This document shows, in pieces, positions 1 to 11,900 of a stretch of 64,000 nucleotides of DNA. The notes under the pieces were generated by a model. That model did not search any database. It had not been told where the DNA came from and worked only from the letters and a program-made list of their open reading frames with translations. The first letter of the stretch is position 1. Every line of letters begins with the position of its first letter. This DNA is from Antedon mediterranea (taxonomy: Eukaryota > Echinodermata > Crinoidea > Comatulida > Antedonidae). The stretch is taken from positions 10,725,201-10,789,200 of the forward strand of contig NC_092670.1 of NCBI RefSeq assembly GCF_964355755.1, read 5' to 3'. Made by a program: the position numbers and the translations under genes.

Positions 1-2973
1 TTGTTGAATATGTATTATAGTTATGTATTCTGAGATCGTACAAGGTCGCAAAATATAATACTGTATTTGGGTGTATTATGCTGTGAAAAGTACTGCAATT
101 GTGTAATTCTAATCAAAATTAGTTTAATTATTGAAAACATACCTTTTGCATAGAATAATAGCATTTGTAAATTTAGTGTCTTTGAGAAATTAAATTGGAT
201 GGTGTTGCAATAATTCATTTTTCATAATTATGTTGTTTGCATACATCTTTAAAACACACTTTTTAAATTAAATACTATAGATATTACTATTTTTTATATA
301 TATTTAACTGCAAAGTAAATAATACAAATTCATGTTTGGAGACCAAAAAGAAGTTCTAACCATGAAAAGTATAAAGTGTTTGCGATAATTTGTAGAAAGT
401 TTCGAAATAACCCATAAAAAATCACCCAGCACTTAGTACAGTAGGTAATTCAGATCTTTCTTTCTTCTGTTCGATTTTACTGCATGCAATTTCATTGACG
501 GATTTGAGGATTAATAAATGGGGAAGGTGTGCTTAAAAATTGTGAACTTAATGGATTAACTTAATAATAGTATACTTTTCCATTGTAGTTTCCCAAATTT
601 AGAAGGGGTTTAGACGGGTGAGGAACAATTTAAAAAATAAGAAAATGTCAGTTTAATCTGGACGAATGCAATATTTGGTGGTGGGAAGTGCAAACGAGTC
701 TCCACAACATCAGGCACACTTGTTGGAGCTGAGGTATGAAAATTGTGAAAATATAAACCTGGAATTGCTCCCTATAAACGTATGGATACTATACAAATTG
801 CAGAAAACAATTCAAACCGCGCAGTTTACTTCAGCTGGTTGCGTTTCTGTTCCTTTTAAAATAAAAAACTGATGGTCTATCGAAAATCTTGTACATCTTT
901 GTACACACTGCGCAAGATCCTTCAGCAACATAAAGGGATTGCTTCTGAATGTTCGACTGACACACACACACAGATACCCACCAGGCTAGTCTTCATCAGA
1001 CACGGTGGATAGCAAAAGAAGAACGTATTCCAAATCGTGCATAATAGCATACAGTATTTTGATCCGATGATGTGCTTTCAGTTTTAAATAAAGTATTGAT
1101 AATTATGTGTTATTCTGTGAGGAATACATAGAAGTATGATTTCAGGGCTAGATCATGTGGTTGGATAAAATATGATAATTATGGCTGGGCATACAGTAGG
1201 TTATTACGTATAGGGGCCGTGTTGGAAAGGGTTTTAGCAGGCAACTGTACTGTATAAAGGTGTAATGTAATATTTTCTATTGACATGGTTGACCGTTCCT
1301 CTAGGCAACCAAGAATTCAGGTTAAGAGAGTTGAATTATCTAATAAATAGTTAAACTTTTGTGATAAATTTGTATTTGGGCATTTTGTTTCTGTTACACA
1401 TATTTGTTTATTATGTACATTTAACCAGATATTATTTGAGCTTAAAATATCAATCACTAAATGTAACAAATTCTGTAACAACTAACCTAATTTAACCACT
1501 AACGTAACAACAGTTTAACCACTAACTTAACAAAATGTAACCACTAATGTAACAAGAGTAGAACATTTTGAGATATGTTTGGACTTAAATATTCTATATT
1601 TTTTTGCGGAAAATTTTTTGTAAGTTGGAAATCTTAGACACTTTTGTTCCAAGTTCAATCCTTTGTGTTTTTTACAAACCTACGTTTAAATTTGTGCAAA
1701 TGCATCTCTTTACTTACTCATTCTCCACCTTTCGTAAAGCGACCGACTTTCAAAAACAGCCATCTCGTAAGTGACCACCTCCCTAAAACGACCATAAATC
1801 GTAAGCGACCACCCTCATTAGCGACCACCTCTCTTAAGGGACCGCTTCTCATAATCAAACAACTCCTAACGACCACCTCTCGTAAGTGACCACCTCTCTT
1901 AAACGACCATAATCTCTCTTAAGGGACCACTTGTTGACATAATTTACCGCCTCTTATAATCGACCACCTCTAGTAAGTGACCAGTTCCTCTTGTAGAGGA
2001 CCGCTTCTCATAATCAACCACCTCTGGTAAGCGGCAATCTCTCTCTATTGTCTATTACAAGAGGTGGTGGTCCTTTGGAAAAGGTGGTCGCTTACGAGTT
2101 GGTTGATCATGATAAGCTTTCCCTAATGAGAGGATATGGTCGCTTACGAGAAGTAGTCTTTTAAAAGAGGTGGTCACTTACGAGAGGTAGTGGTCGTTAA
2201 GAGAAGCTGTTCCTTAGGAGAGGTCACTAACGAGTTTAAGAGAAGGGGTCATTTATCAGAGGTGGTCGATTATGAGAAGCTTTCCCGTTGTCAGTATATT
2301 AGCCAAAAAAAGTCAAAGATTTTAGTTAAGTTTAATTTAGTTAAATGTAACATTATTATTTATCCAGTTACAGAGAGCTGACAAACTTAATTCCTAGATT
2401 TCCAACTTTCAAAACAAAAAATATGCTGAGTTTTTAAAAGATTTCTTAACATTTTCTCCTGTTAATTTTCTGGTTAAAATTCAACTTGTTGCAAAACAAA
2501 GATTAAAAACATTACTTAACTCTACATAAAAAATAATTAGATTAGGAAACTACTAATTATCACTAATGAAAATATAGGAAATACTGTTTTATGATTAAAT
2601 ATCAATTTTATTTTATTAATAAAAACGATAAATAAAACGATTAATAATAATAATGTTAATTTTATATATGTATGAGCATAATATTTTGATAAATTATTGT
2701 AAACACAGTTGTGAACATATTATTAGATATCCTCGTGTATAATCCCACCCCTACTGATTTTACAAACAGGCATATCTCCGGGTATAGTCCCAGTATTGAC
2801 TTTTGGCCACTTCAGATGAGTTTTTACAATAAATGCTTAACAGTTATTTTTTTTCATAAAGTGGTTTACCCGGGTATAGTCTCATGCCCAAAGTCGGCCC
2901 AACTTCGTGTTTTAGCGGGATGAAATTATACCAGAGGATATATGGTAATAATAAAAACATGTTCATTGTTAAA
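1..2973. repeat. Copy A of the PAN-FReD gene 3' flank
   Basis: Near-identical to 5714-8640 (offset about 5714 with small indels) and, over its first 1.2 kb, to 47038-48220. No convincing coding exon is present. Short ORFs such as 666-872 recur in all three copies only because the DNA is duplicated. It contains the longest version of the foldback palindrome (1735-2290). Since the other two copies lie 3' of PAN-FReD genes, this is inferred to be the 3' flank of a further gene copy outside or lost from the window. Confidence 0.8.
1735..2290. repeat. Foldback palindrome built of a degenerate ~16-bp unit
   Basis: The left arm (1735-2035) repeats variants of GACCACCTCTCGTAAG. The right arm (2060-2290) repeats the reverse complement CTTACGAGAGGTGGTC. 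The centre is near 2036-2058 (CAATCTCTCTCTATTG). Outer arms with 'ACCACTAACGTAAC' to the left (1496-1545), and its reverse complement in copy B at 8154-8166, suggest the inverted repeat originally extended further. It has the form of a foldback-type non-autonomous element; no protein is encoded. Confidence 0.7.
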
Positions 2974-4295
2974 AGTATCTATATATAAATTATGGTTAAT
3001 TCTGACATAGGCGAGCACAATGCAAAAACTTCGGTACAAATCTCCGCCTTGGATACCTACCTTATCTATCTGAGATGTACCGCGAAACGTAGATTTGATA
3101 ACATTAGTGTTCACGGCGACGCTATTGTTCCATATTTCTATCTTAGGAAGATATTATAAAGAGTTTTTTAACACAATTTATGATTTCAACATTAGATTTT
3201 CATCTCAATTTCAATTCTTCCCGGTCAAAGTAATTTCCGGGTTTAAGATAAGTTCACCTGGCAACAACCTGGTATCAAATATTTTCTCTCTTTTATACAC
3301 AAGGGAGCAGTTAAAATAATAGATTTGACCCTAAAGGTGACTGGAGACAGGCACTTTCCATCAATCAATACAGTGTCCCTTAAGTTGGCCATTAGTCATT
3401 TCCATTTCAGTTTTTTGTTTATTTTAAAACATACCGCGCGTGTGTGAAGGTACAGTAGTTAAATAATAGGAATTATACTGCAAATTAATAAATATCAAAT
3501 TAAATATACGCCATAAAGAATCAGAATATATTGTGGGGAATAGTATTATAAAATTACATAGGGAGATTTGATGATAAGACATTTTTCGAGTGAAATCCCG
3601 ATAGCTGAGCTTTATTGAGTAAGCTTGCAGGAATAACTGTAGGCTATCTTCCTGTGTCCCGTTAGGACCGAGATGTCTGCCCATGTTGCAAGCCGTAATG
3701 TCTTCTTTCTTGGGCCCACTCTGTCACGGCAGTTAGTTTCAAAAGATGATTAAATTAAATAATGTATTAATAATTATTAGGATGGTATTCATTTGAATAA
3801 ACGCCTCTCCAATAAAACATCACTTTGAATAATAACCCCCCCCCCCAACCCAACTATCTAATAAACGTCCATCCACATATTTATAACAACACAATTATAC
3901 TATTTGTAGTAGAATTCACCGCACTGTTATTTACAATTTACCAAGCATTTGTTATTCTTTTTTAGCACTTTTCATATCTATTAGAGGATTTCATTTGATT
4001 ATAAATGTTACCATATTATTAAAACTACAAAATTTAACATATATCCCTCGAATAAGCACCTCCCTCAAATGACCTCCGCCTCCCCAAAGGGCCCTACCAA
4101 ACAAAAAAAACTATACTTTAAAATGTTATTAATTATCTAAAACACTGTGAAACAAAGTAGTTTAGATTTACGAATGTCAAGCATTTTCAATAATGGTAAC
4201 CGACAGAAAAACGTATAAGGAGAACATTATCATTCCGAGAACCATCGTCTACACCTCCTAGAGGGGGAGCGAGCGAAGCGAGCTCACCCTCTAGT
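2974..4295. other. 1.3-kb segment present in copy A, absent from copy B
   Basis: Copies A and B align on both sides, but B joins directly (8640/8641), so this is an insertion in A or a deletion in B. I see no gene. It holds a poly-C run near 3837 and a short hairpin at 4258-4295 (CTAGAGGG ... CCCTCTAG around GCGAGCGAAGCGAGC). No terminal repeats or target duplication are clear. Confidence 0.55.
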
Positions 4296-4500
4296 TATAA
4301 CAATTAAAATAATAGTAAATCAATACAAAAATAAATCACAGTTTATTTGATGGGACAATGTTTGATTTAGAACATTTGGATTAAGTAACTAGCCTTTATT
4401 ATAATTTAATGATAAGGCTATAATGTATAATAGATCTGAGAAACAAAATAGAAATCTATCCTTATTCCCTTTATTCATAAGTCAAATTATTTATTTATTT
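4296..4500. repeat. Relic of PAN-FReD 3' UTR/flank (copy A, second part)
   Basis: Aligns with 8641-8846, the sequence directly 3' of the last FReD exon of gene 1. The homology runs into an ATTT microsatellite (4491-4512), where the FReD exon would be expected, so the associated gene end has been lost here. Confidence 0.7.
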
Positions 4501-4509
4501 ATTTATTTA

Positions 4510-4781
4510 TTTACCAGATTTCTATAGCGCCCTTTTCATGAAAACTCATGCTCAAAGGCGCTTCACATCATAAAGACAAACATCATAAGCAATAATTATA
4601 AAAGTAACCTCAAATTATACGAAATAAGATTTCTTAAACTAAGTTATAAATATTCTTACTGTACATTAATTAAAATCGCATAAAATAGAAAAATAAAATG
4701 AACGATATACAAAATAGGTCGGAATTTCTTAAACTACGATTACAAAAATACAATTTATTTACATATTAATTATTATTTAAT

Positions 4782-4816
<35 letters not shown>

Positions 4817-5355
4817 TTTTTTTAAATTTTAATTTAATTTAATTAAATTGATTAAAAATTAAAAATATTATTGCACAATAATTGACCAAACAAATTGCAG
4901 TAGAAAAATACAAGATTACAAAAATAGGCATCAATATACTATATTCAAATTGAAATCAATCATTGTTGTAGTATGACACAAATAAGTGTGTTTTAAGTTC
5001 CCCCTTAAAAATGTTCAAGGAAGAAGCACTGCGGAGCTGGTATGGAAGAGCATTCCATAGAGTCGGCGCGGCCTTCATGAAACACCTTTCACCATACGAT
5101 TTGTTTTTAACTCTAGGAACACATAAAGTAAAAGAATCCTGTGATCGTAATGGCCTATTTGGTTGATAAAGACAAACATCATAAGCAATAATTACAAAAG
5201 TAACCTCAAATTATACGAAATGAGATTTCTTAAACTAAGTTATAAATATTCTTACTGTACATTAATTAAAATCGCATAAAATAGAAAAATAAAATGAACG
5301 ATATACAAAATAGGTCAGAATTTCTTAAACTACGATTACAAAAATACATTTTATT
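4510..5355. repeat. Interspersed repeat with an internal ~185-bp direct duplication
   Basis: 4573-4757 and 5167-5350 are near-identical direct copies. Between them lie an ATTT microsatellite (4775-4820) and a block (4980-5130) reading like a retroelement 3' tail. The motif 'TATAGCGCCCTTTTCATG ... CAAAGGCGCTT' at 4523-4565 also looks like a widespread short-element end, by recollection only. No ORF of note. Confidence 0.5.
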
Positions 5356-5359
5356 TATT

Positions 5360-7696
5360 ACATAATTAAAACAATAATGAAAATATTAACAATCATATAT
5401 CAACAAAACGATTTTTACAGAATGATCCACAAAGATATTCGGGAGTTATCCATGTTGAACACCCTTTAATGACCTAATATACGTTATCCATTACATTTGT
5501 TGTCGTTCTCCAGCTCTGTAATTTTGATTCCAATATTTACAGTTACATTTTCTATGGTTACATCGTTATTGTACAAATCTAATTAATTTTCAAAGAAAAA
5601 TAAAGAATTTATCATGTCATGTATAATAATAATAATAAATCAACCACCTTCTGAAAATGATTAATACGGCGCTTTATTAAAAGTGTTCATTGTATCATTA
5701 ACTCATAAGATTATTGTTGAATATGTATTATAGTTATGTATTCTGAGATCGTACAAGGTCGCAAAATATAATACTGTATTTGGGTGTATTATGCTGTGAA
5801 AAGTACTGCAATTGTGTAATTCTAATCAAAATTAGTTTAATTATTGAAAACATACCTTTTGCATAGAATAATAGCATTTGTAAATTTAGTGTCTTTGAGA
5901 AATTAAATTGGATGGTGTTGCAATAATTCATTTTTCATAATTATGTTGTTTGCATACATCTTTAAAACACACTTTTTAAATTAAATACTATAGATATTAC
6001 TACTTTTTATATATATTTAACTGCAAAGTAAATAATACAAATTCATGTTTGGAGACCAAAAAGAAGTTCTAACCATGAAAAGTATAAAGTATTTGCGATA
6101 ATTTGTAGAAAGTTTCGAAATAACCCATAAAAAATCACCCAGCACTTAGTACAGTAGGTAATTCAGATCTTTCTTTCTTCTGTTCGATTTTACTGTATGC
6201 AATTTCATTGACGGATTTGAGGATTAATAAATGGGGAAGGTGTGCTTAAAAATTGTGAACTTAAAGGATTAACTTAATAATAGTATACTTTTCCATTGCA
6301 GTTTCCCAAATTTAGAAGGGGTCTAGACAGGTGAGGAACAATTTAAAAAATAAGAAAATGTCAGTTTAACTCTGGACGTATGCAATATTTGGTGGTGGGA
6401 AGTGCAAACGAGTCTCCACAACATCAAGCACACTTGTTGGAGCTGAGGTATGAAAATTGTGAAAATATAAACCTGGAATTGCTCCCTATAAACGTATGGA
6501 TACTATACAAATTGCAGAAAACAATTCAAACCGCGCAGTTTACTTCAGCTGGTTGCGTTTCTGTTCCTTTTAAAATAACAAACTGATGGTCTATCGAAAA
6601 TCTTGTACATCTTTGTACACACTGCGCAAGATCATTCCGCAACATAAAGGGATTGCTTCTGAATGTTCGACTGACACACACACACACAGATACCAACCTA
6701 GCTAGTCTTCATCAGACACGGTGGATAGCAAAAGAAGAACGTATTCCAGATCGTGCATAATAGCATACAGTATTTTGATCCGATGATGTGCTTTCAGTTT
6801 TAAATAAAATATTGATAATTCTGTGTTATTCTGTGAGGAATACGTAGAAGTGTGATTTCAGGGCTAGATCATGTGGTTGGATGAAATATGATTTTTTTAA
6901 ATAACGGTTGGGCATACAGTAGGTATAGGGGCAGTGCTGGAAGTGGCTATTAGCAGGCAACTGTATAAAGGTGTAATGTAATATTTTCTATTGACATGGT
7001 TGACCATTTGTCTAGCCAACCAAGAATTCAGGTTAAGAGCTGTGAATTATCAAATAAATAGTTAAACTTTTGTGATAATTTTGTATTTGGCCATTTTATT
7101 TCTGTTACACATATTTGTTTTATGTACATTTAACCATATATTATTTGAGCTTAAAAAATCAATCACTAATGTAACAGTTTCTTTAAGCACTAACAAAACA
7201 AACTTCATTAACCACTAATGTAACACTAATATAAATTTAACCACTAACGTACAGTAGAAAATGTTGAGATATGTTTGGACTTAAATATTCTGTATTTTTT
7301 TGCGGAAAAATTCTTTTAAGTTGGAAATCTTTTTTGTTCAAGTTCAATTTTAATCCTGTGTGTTTTTTACAAACCTATGTTTAAATTTGTGCAAATACAT
7401 CTCTTTACTTAGCTATCAGTCTCCACCTTTCGTAAAGCGACCGACTTTAAAAAACAGCCATCTCGTAAGTAACCACCTCCTTAAAACGACCATATATCGA
7501 TATGATGCCAGTGTTATTATAATTATGTACCTGGTGTAAGATAAAGGCTATTCAGGTTTGAACGATAACAGTTATTGTACCACCAAGCACCTTTGTATTG
7601 CTCAGCACAGTTACTACTGCATTTCTTATCATTGCCTCTGTTGTATGTTGTAAATTGTTTACCATTGTGAATTGATGCCAAAGAATCACCTAAACT
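5360..7696. repeat. Copy B of the PAN-FReD 3' flank, duplicated at 46682-48908
   Basis: Matches 46682-48908 at an offset of 41322-41324 with only scattered differences. A deletion in the 47-kb copy (about 6895-6998 here) is the main indel. From 5714 it also aligns with 1 onward. It carries the left arm of the foldback element (7425-7503), interrupted by a FReD exon fragment. Confidence 0.85.
7506..7690 (-). pseudogene. Truncated FReD 3' exon embedded in the foldback element
   Basis: Minus-strand translation gives [17 protein letters not shown], then [15 protein letters not shown] and [12 protein letters not shown], the core of a fibrinogen C-terminal domain. The 5' end keeps the intron acceptor (GTTTAG then GTGATTC). 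The 3' end stops after the TGII motif at the join with the foldback left arm (about 7504), so the last 25 or so residues are missing. The other side joins TAAGCGG of the right arm at 7696. It sits 1.2 kb 3' of gene 1's intact last exon and cannot be spliced into a complete domain. Same fragment at 48724-48906. Confidence 0.85.
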
Positions 7697-8076
7697 AAGC
7701 GGCAATCTCTCTCTATGGTCTATTACGAGAGGTGGTGGTCCTTTGGAAGAGGTGGTCGCTTACGAGTTGGTTGATCATGATAAGCTTTCCCTAATGAGAG
7801 GATATGGTCGCTTACGAGAAGTGGTCCTTTAAAAGAGGTGGTCACTTACGAGAGGTAGTGGTCGTTAAGAGAAGTTGTTCCTTAGGAGAGGTCACTAACG
7901 AGAGGTGATGAACGTTTAAGAGAGGTGGTCACTTATCAGAGGTGGTCGATTATGAGAAGCTTTCTCTTAGAGAGAAACGTTGTCAGTATATTAGCCAAAA
8001 AAGTCAAAGATTTTAGTTAAGTTTAATTTAGTTAAATGTAAAATTATTTTTCCAGTTAAAGAGAGCTGATAAACTC
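7696..8076. repeat. Right arm of foldback element plus flank (copy B)
   Basis: Repeats of CTTACGAGAGGTGGTC. Matches 55404-55782 almost exactly. In that copy the segment lies just outside the right end of the Harbinger transposon, so this boundary equals a transposon insertion point. Confidence 0.75.
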
Positions 8077-8889
8077 AGTTCCTAGATTTCCAACTTTCAA
8101 AACAAAAAATATGTTGAGTTTTTAAAAGATTTCTTAACATTTTGTCCTGTTGTTACGTTAGTGGTTACATTTTCTGGTTAACATTCAACTTGTTGCAAAA
8201 CAAAGATTAAAAACATCACTTAAACATTAAAAATAATTGGATTTGAAAACTACTAATTATCACTAATGAAAATATAGGAAATATTATTATTATTTTTATT
8301 AAATATCAATTTAATTTTATTAATAAAAACGATAAATAAAACGATTAATAATAATAATGTTAATTTTATATATGTATGAGCATAACATTTTTATGTGATA
8401 AATTATTGTAAACACAGTTGATATAAACTTGTACGTATTATTTGATATCCTCCTGTATAATCCCACCACTACTTTATGTGTGATTTTACAAACAGGCATA
8501 TCCCCGGGTATAGTCCCAGTATTGACTTTTGGCCACTTCAGATGAGTTTTTACAATAAATGCTTACCGGTTTTTTTTTAGCGGGATGAAATTATAACAGA
8601 GGATACGGTAATAATAAAACATGTTCATTGTTAAAAGTATTATAACAATTGAAATAATAGTAAATCCATACAATTAAATACATCACAGTCGTTTTGATGG
8701 GACAATATTTGATTTAGAACATTTGGATTAAGTAACTAGCCTTTATTATAATTTAATGATAAGGCCATATGTATAATAGCTATAAGAAACAAAATTGGAA
8801 TCTATCCTTATTCCTATTATTCATAAGTCAAATTATCTAATAATAATTACTACCTGTGCCATCATCAGGTCTGAATCATGACAACTCTC
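8077..8889. other. 3' UTR and downstream flank of gene 1
   Basis: AT-rich sequence directly 3' (minus strand) of the gene 1 stop. Blocks are conserved with 4296-4500, 30840-31260 and 44420-44790, that is, with other family members' 3' regions. Many AATAAA-like motifs are present on the minus strand; no single polyadenylation site can be chosen. Confidence 0.5.
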
Positions 8890-9140
8890 TTATGGTACTC
8901 TTTTAATCATCATCACTGTCTTCTTGAGACTGTAGTGATTAGTATGGAAATCATACCAGATGATGCCTGTCGCATTATCGGTACCTGGTTTAAGGTAAAG
9001 CCCATTCAGATTTGAACGATAGCAGTTATTGTACCACCAAGCACCTTTGTATTGCTCAGCACAGTTATAACTTCTCTTATCATTGTCTCTGTTGTATGTT
9101 GTAAATTGTTTATCATTGTGAATTGATGCCAAAGAATCAC

Positions 9141-9576
9141 CTAAACAAACAAAATCTTCAGTTTACTTCATTAATATTGAATTTATTTGTTTTTAAAATA
9201 AAAAATAATAATAATAAAAACAATATTACCTACAAACCCAACTTTTTTCTCCTCAAAATATCAGTATCAATAAAACACCTGAAATGTGTTTATAACATCA
9301 TGAAGGTATGATTTTATTTGATTAGGTAAAGAAATCTATAATTGTGTAATAAAAATATTCTACTGCAGTTACGAGATATATGTGCATGTTATCAGACCTC
9401 GTGCAATGATTTCGTTCGTCGGCTTTTGTACCTGATTTTGAATCCCATTTTCTCACTTTCTTACTAGATAAGCTCTTTCACTCTGTTTATATTTATTATA
9501 ACCACGATAAATATTGGCATCCAGATCTTGTTGGCCGATTGCTACGTTCTGAAGAACTCAAATGGCCGATTGCTAC

Positions 9577-9664
<88 letters not shown>

Positions 9665-10039
9665 AACTTTAAAGGTCAATTAATTTTTAAAAATGGATTT
9701 GCACACAGTAAAGTATTTTATTTACATGTACCATAAAAATGACAAAAGTCGCCTCCCCTAAATTTAATTAAAACAGCACCACCGCTACTTGGTTACAGTA
9801 CATGTATCAAGTTCTGTCCTTATGATATAACTGTGTTTAAGCAGTCGTAATTCTAAAATTGCTTTTTATTATATATACTTTAGACCTAAATGTGACAAAT
9901 GCAACAGAAACCCTACAGTATGTTAGTAGTGCATGACTATTTTTACTGCTAGATACAAAGGCCTACAAAAAAGTTAATTCTATGTTTAATTGAAATGTGC
10001 TATTTTAGAGTGTAAAAATTGACAGAAAGATATACTAAC
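9141..10039. other. Intron between FReD exons 2 and 3 of gene 1
   Basis: Starts with GTTAGTATA and ends with GTTTAG on the minus strand. Contains the TA microsatellite at 9579-9661. No coding signal seen. Confidence 0.7.
9579..9661. repeat. (TA)n microsatellite
   Basis: About 80 bp of almost pure AT dinucleotide, interrupted once by GATT. The apparent plus-strand ORF of alternating Tyr and Ile here is an artefact. Confidence 0.95.
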
Positions 10040-10301
10040 CTGCCGTTCCTGTGTATCCACTGATTGTCAAATTATAGTTATACTCTTCAGTACCAACTCG
10101 AACGTGAGAGTAGTTTGCGATCTTCGTTTCATCCAAGTGATCAGTCATTTCTACTAATAGCTCAAAATCTCCATCAGATGTTATACGGTGGATCTTTTCG
10201 TTACCAAGCCAGAACTCTGTGTTCACGTTTCCAAAACCCTCTTTGTATTCTGCCCAATTACGATAGAAATCAACTGATCCATCTTGTCTTCTCTGTATCA
10301 C

Positions 10302-11657
10302 CTGAATGATAATAATGATAAAAGTAATAGTGTAACACTCTGACCATCAGGTCAACAACCCTTTTACACTATTTCTCCCTACTCCATCTATTAACATTCC
10401 TAGTGGTTTCTTCCTATCCCTAGTCACTATCCTATAACCCACATCCTTAATCAATTACTGTTTTCTCATCATCAAGGAATGTTCCCTTTACTAAATAGTC
10501 CCCTCCCGTTACATGCATATTAATTAGGACCGTTCCTTAAATATGAATATACTGGTAAGAGAAGAGAGAAGGAAAAGAAGAGCTTGATAGAATAAAACAT
10601 TTATAAATAGAGAGAAAATGTATTTGAGATAGCCAGAACAGACTGTATTATATTTAGTATTGAAATAAAACTATATCTGGACAAAACCATATTTACTGTT
10701 TGTACATTTCTGTGACTGTGTGAAATCCTGCCGCTGATACTATATGATATAGTAACGGATACACTAAAATACCACCGTTACAACTGGTTCCCACACAATT
10801 TGAACCCACAGAAGCCAATAAAACAAAAAGAAAAAAGAAGAAAAAACAAGAAGATAAAACATGGATCAGATTTGGAGTTTGCAGAGTTTGTGGAGCTGCA
10901 GATGCTGATGGATGAATGAACCCAGACAAAGAAGAGCAAAAGAAGAAAAAACGAAGATTATTGGATGAAACAATTGCAGGACCAGCCCCAGGAATAGAAA
11001 ACGGAAGACAGAAGAGACAACGCCGAGGACAAGGAAGAAGATCATTAACTGTTTTTTGCGACCTTTTGTTTCACTTTCTTTTGACATTTTAATACTATTT
11101 TTGAACGCTTTATATAAATTTATAACATTTGTTTAATACTTTGGATGGCCTGGCTGATTTATTTTTAAACATTATTTTGGACGTTAACCTATAGTATATT
11201 CAGCTTGGATTGAACACAATATTAACGATGTGGTAAGTGATCCATCATTTCTAGTTCTTTTCTATAACCTCCTCTTTCTTCGGGTGATATATTATTATTA
11301 TAGATATAATCATATTGTAACATGTTTTTACGTTCGGGAAATTCGGCTGTTAATACTCCAATTTCAACACACAGTCTTATACCTGGTAAAGATACTAGCC
11401 CGATTACCCCATCACCCACCTCATTAACACAACTGGATTTAGCCCTTTCTGGCAACACTTCAACATAATTTTCAGCCTGTAACGTCCCACTGCTGGGCAA
11501 CGTTTCTCTGCTAAATCATGACATTATTTTCAATAATAAATGATTTCTGTCCACGCTGAACCCTGGCAGTACTTACAGTAATGATGATGCACCGTTTTCG
11601 TTTTTTGGAATGAAGTAATAATTAAGGATATCTTAGAATATTGCCTACACTTCTTAC
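10302..11657. other. Intron between FReD exons 1 and 2 of gene 1
   Basis: 1.36 kb with GT-AG ends. An A/G-rich stretch at 10800-11050 (AAGAAGAAAAAA runs) and generic AT-rich sequence; no exon recognised. The duplicated copy at 57.5 kb starts at about 11308, inside this intron. Confidence 0.6.
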
Positions 11658-11801
11658 CGTCCAATTGCCACTTTCCCTAATGTCACAGTACACAGCAAAC
11701 TCTGGTCCTCCATCACATGGCTGCATCACATATTCACCACTCACAGCAGAAGGATAACATTGTAAAATGTCTCCACAGCCCCTCATAAAACACTCTAAAA
11801 T

Positions 11802-11895
11802 GTACAAAGTTTGATGTGTTTAACACATCAAACTATATTTTAGTAATTTTATTAATACATTTAGGCCTACTCAATTTTGTATTTAAACTTTGTAC
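11802..11895. repeat. Inverted repeats next to a FReD acceptor site
   Basis: Two nested inverted repeats. 11809-11819 pairs with 11824-11834 (AGTTTGATGTG / CACATCAAACT, perfect). 11802-11812 pairs with 11885-11895 (GTACAAAGTTT / AAACTTTGTAC). The outer arm reproduces, on the opposite strand, the pyrimidine-rich acceptor of the 137-nt FReD exon. Present again at 58000-58093. Confidence 0.75.
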
Positions 11896-11900
11896 TTTCA

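Noticed and set aside
21-218. 65-codon minus-strand ORF in three identical copies (also 5734, 47058)
   Set aside because: Same reason: identical because of recent duplication; AT-rich, no domain, no upstream exon structure.
666-872. 68-codon ORF conserved in three copies (also 6380, 47704)
   Set aside because: Conservation equals that of surrounding non-coding DNA because the whole flank is duplicated; no splice or domain support.
9539-9736. ORF with alternating Ile-Tyr
   Set aside because: Produced by the TA microsatellite.
10800-11060. Possible LTR-element primer-binding site and polypurine region in the gene 1 intron
   Set aside because: No LTR pair, gag or pol motif nearby; the purine-rich stretch alone is not evidence.
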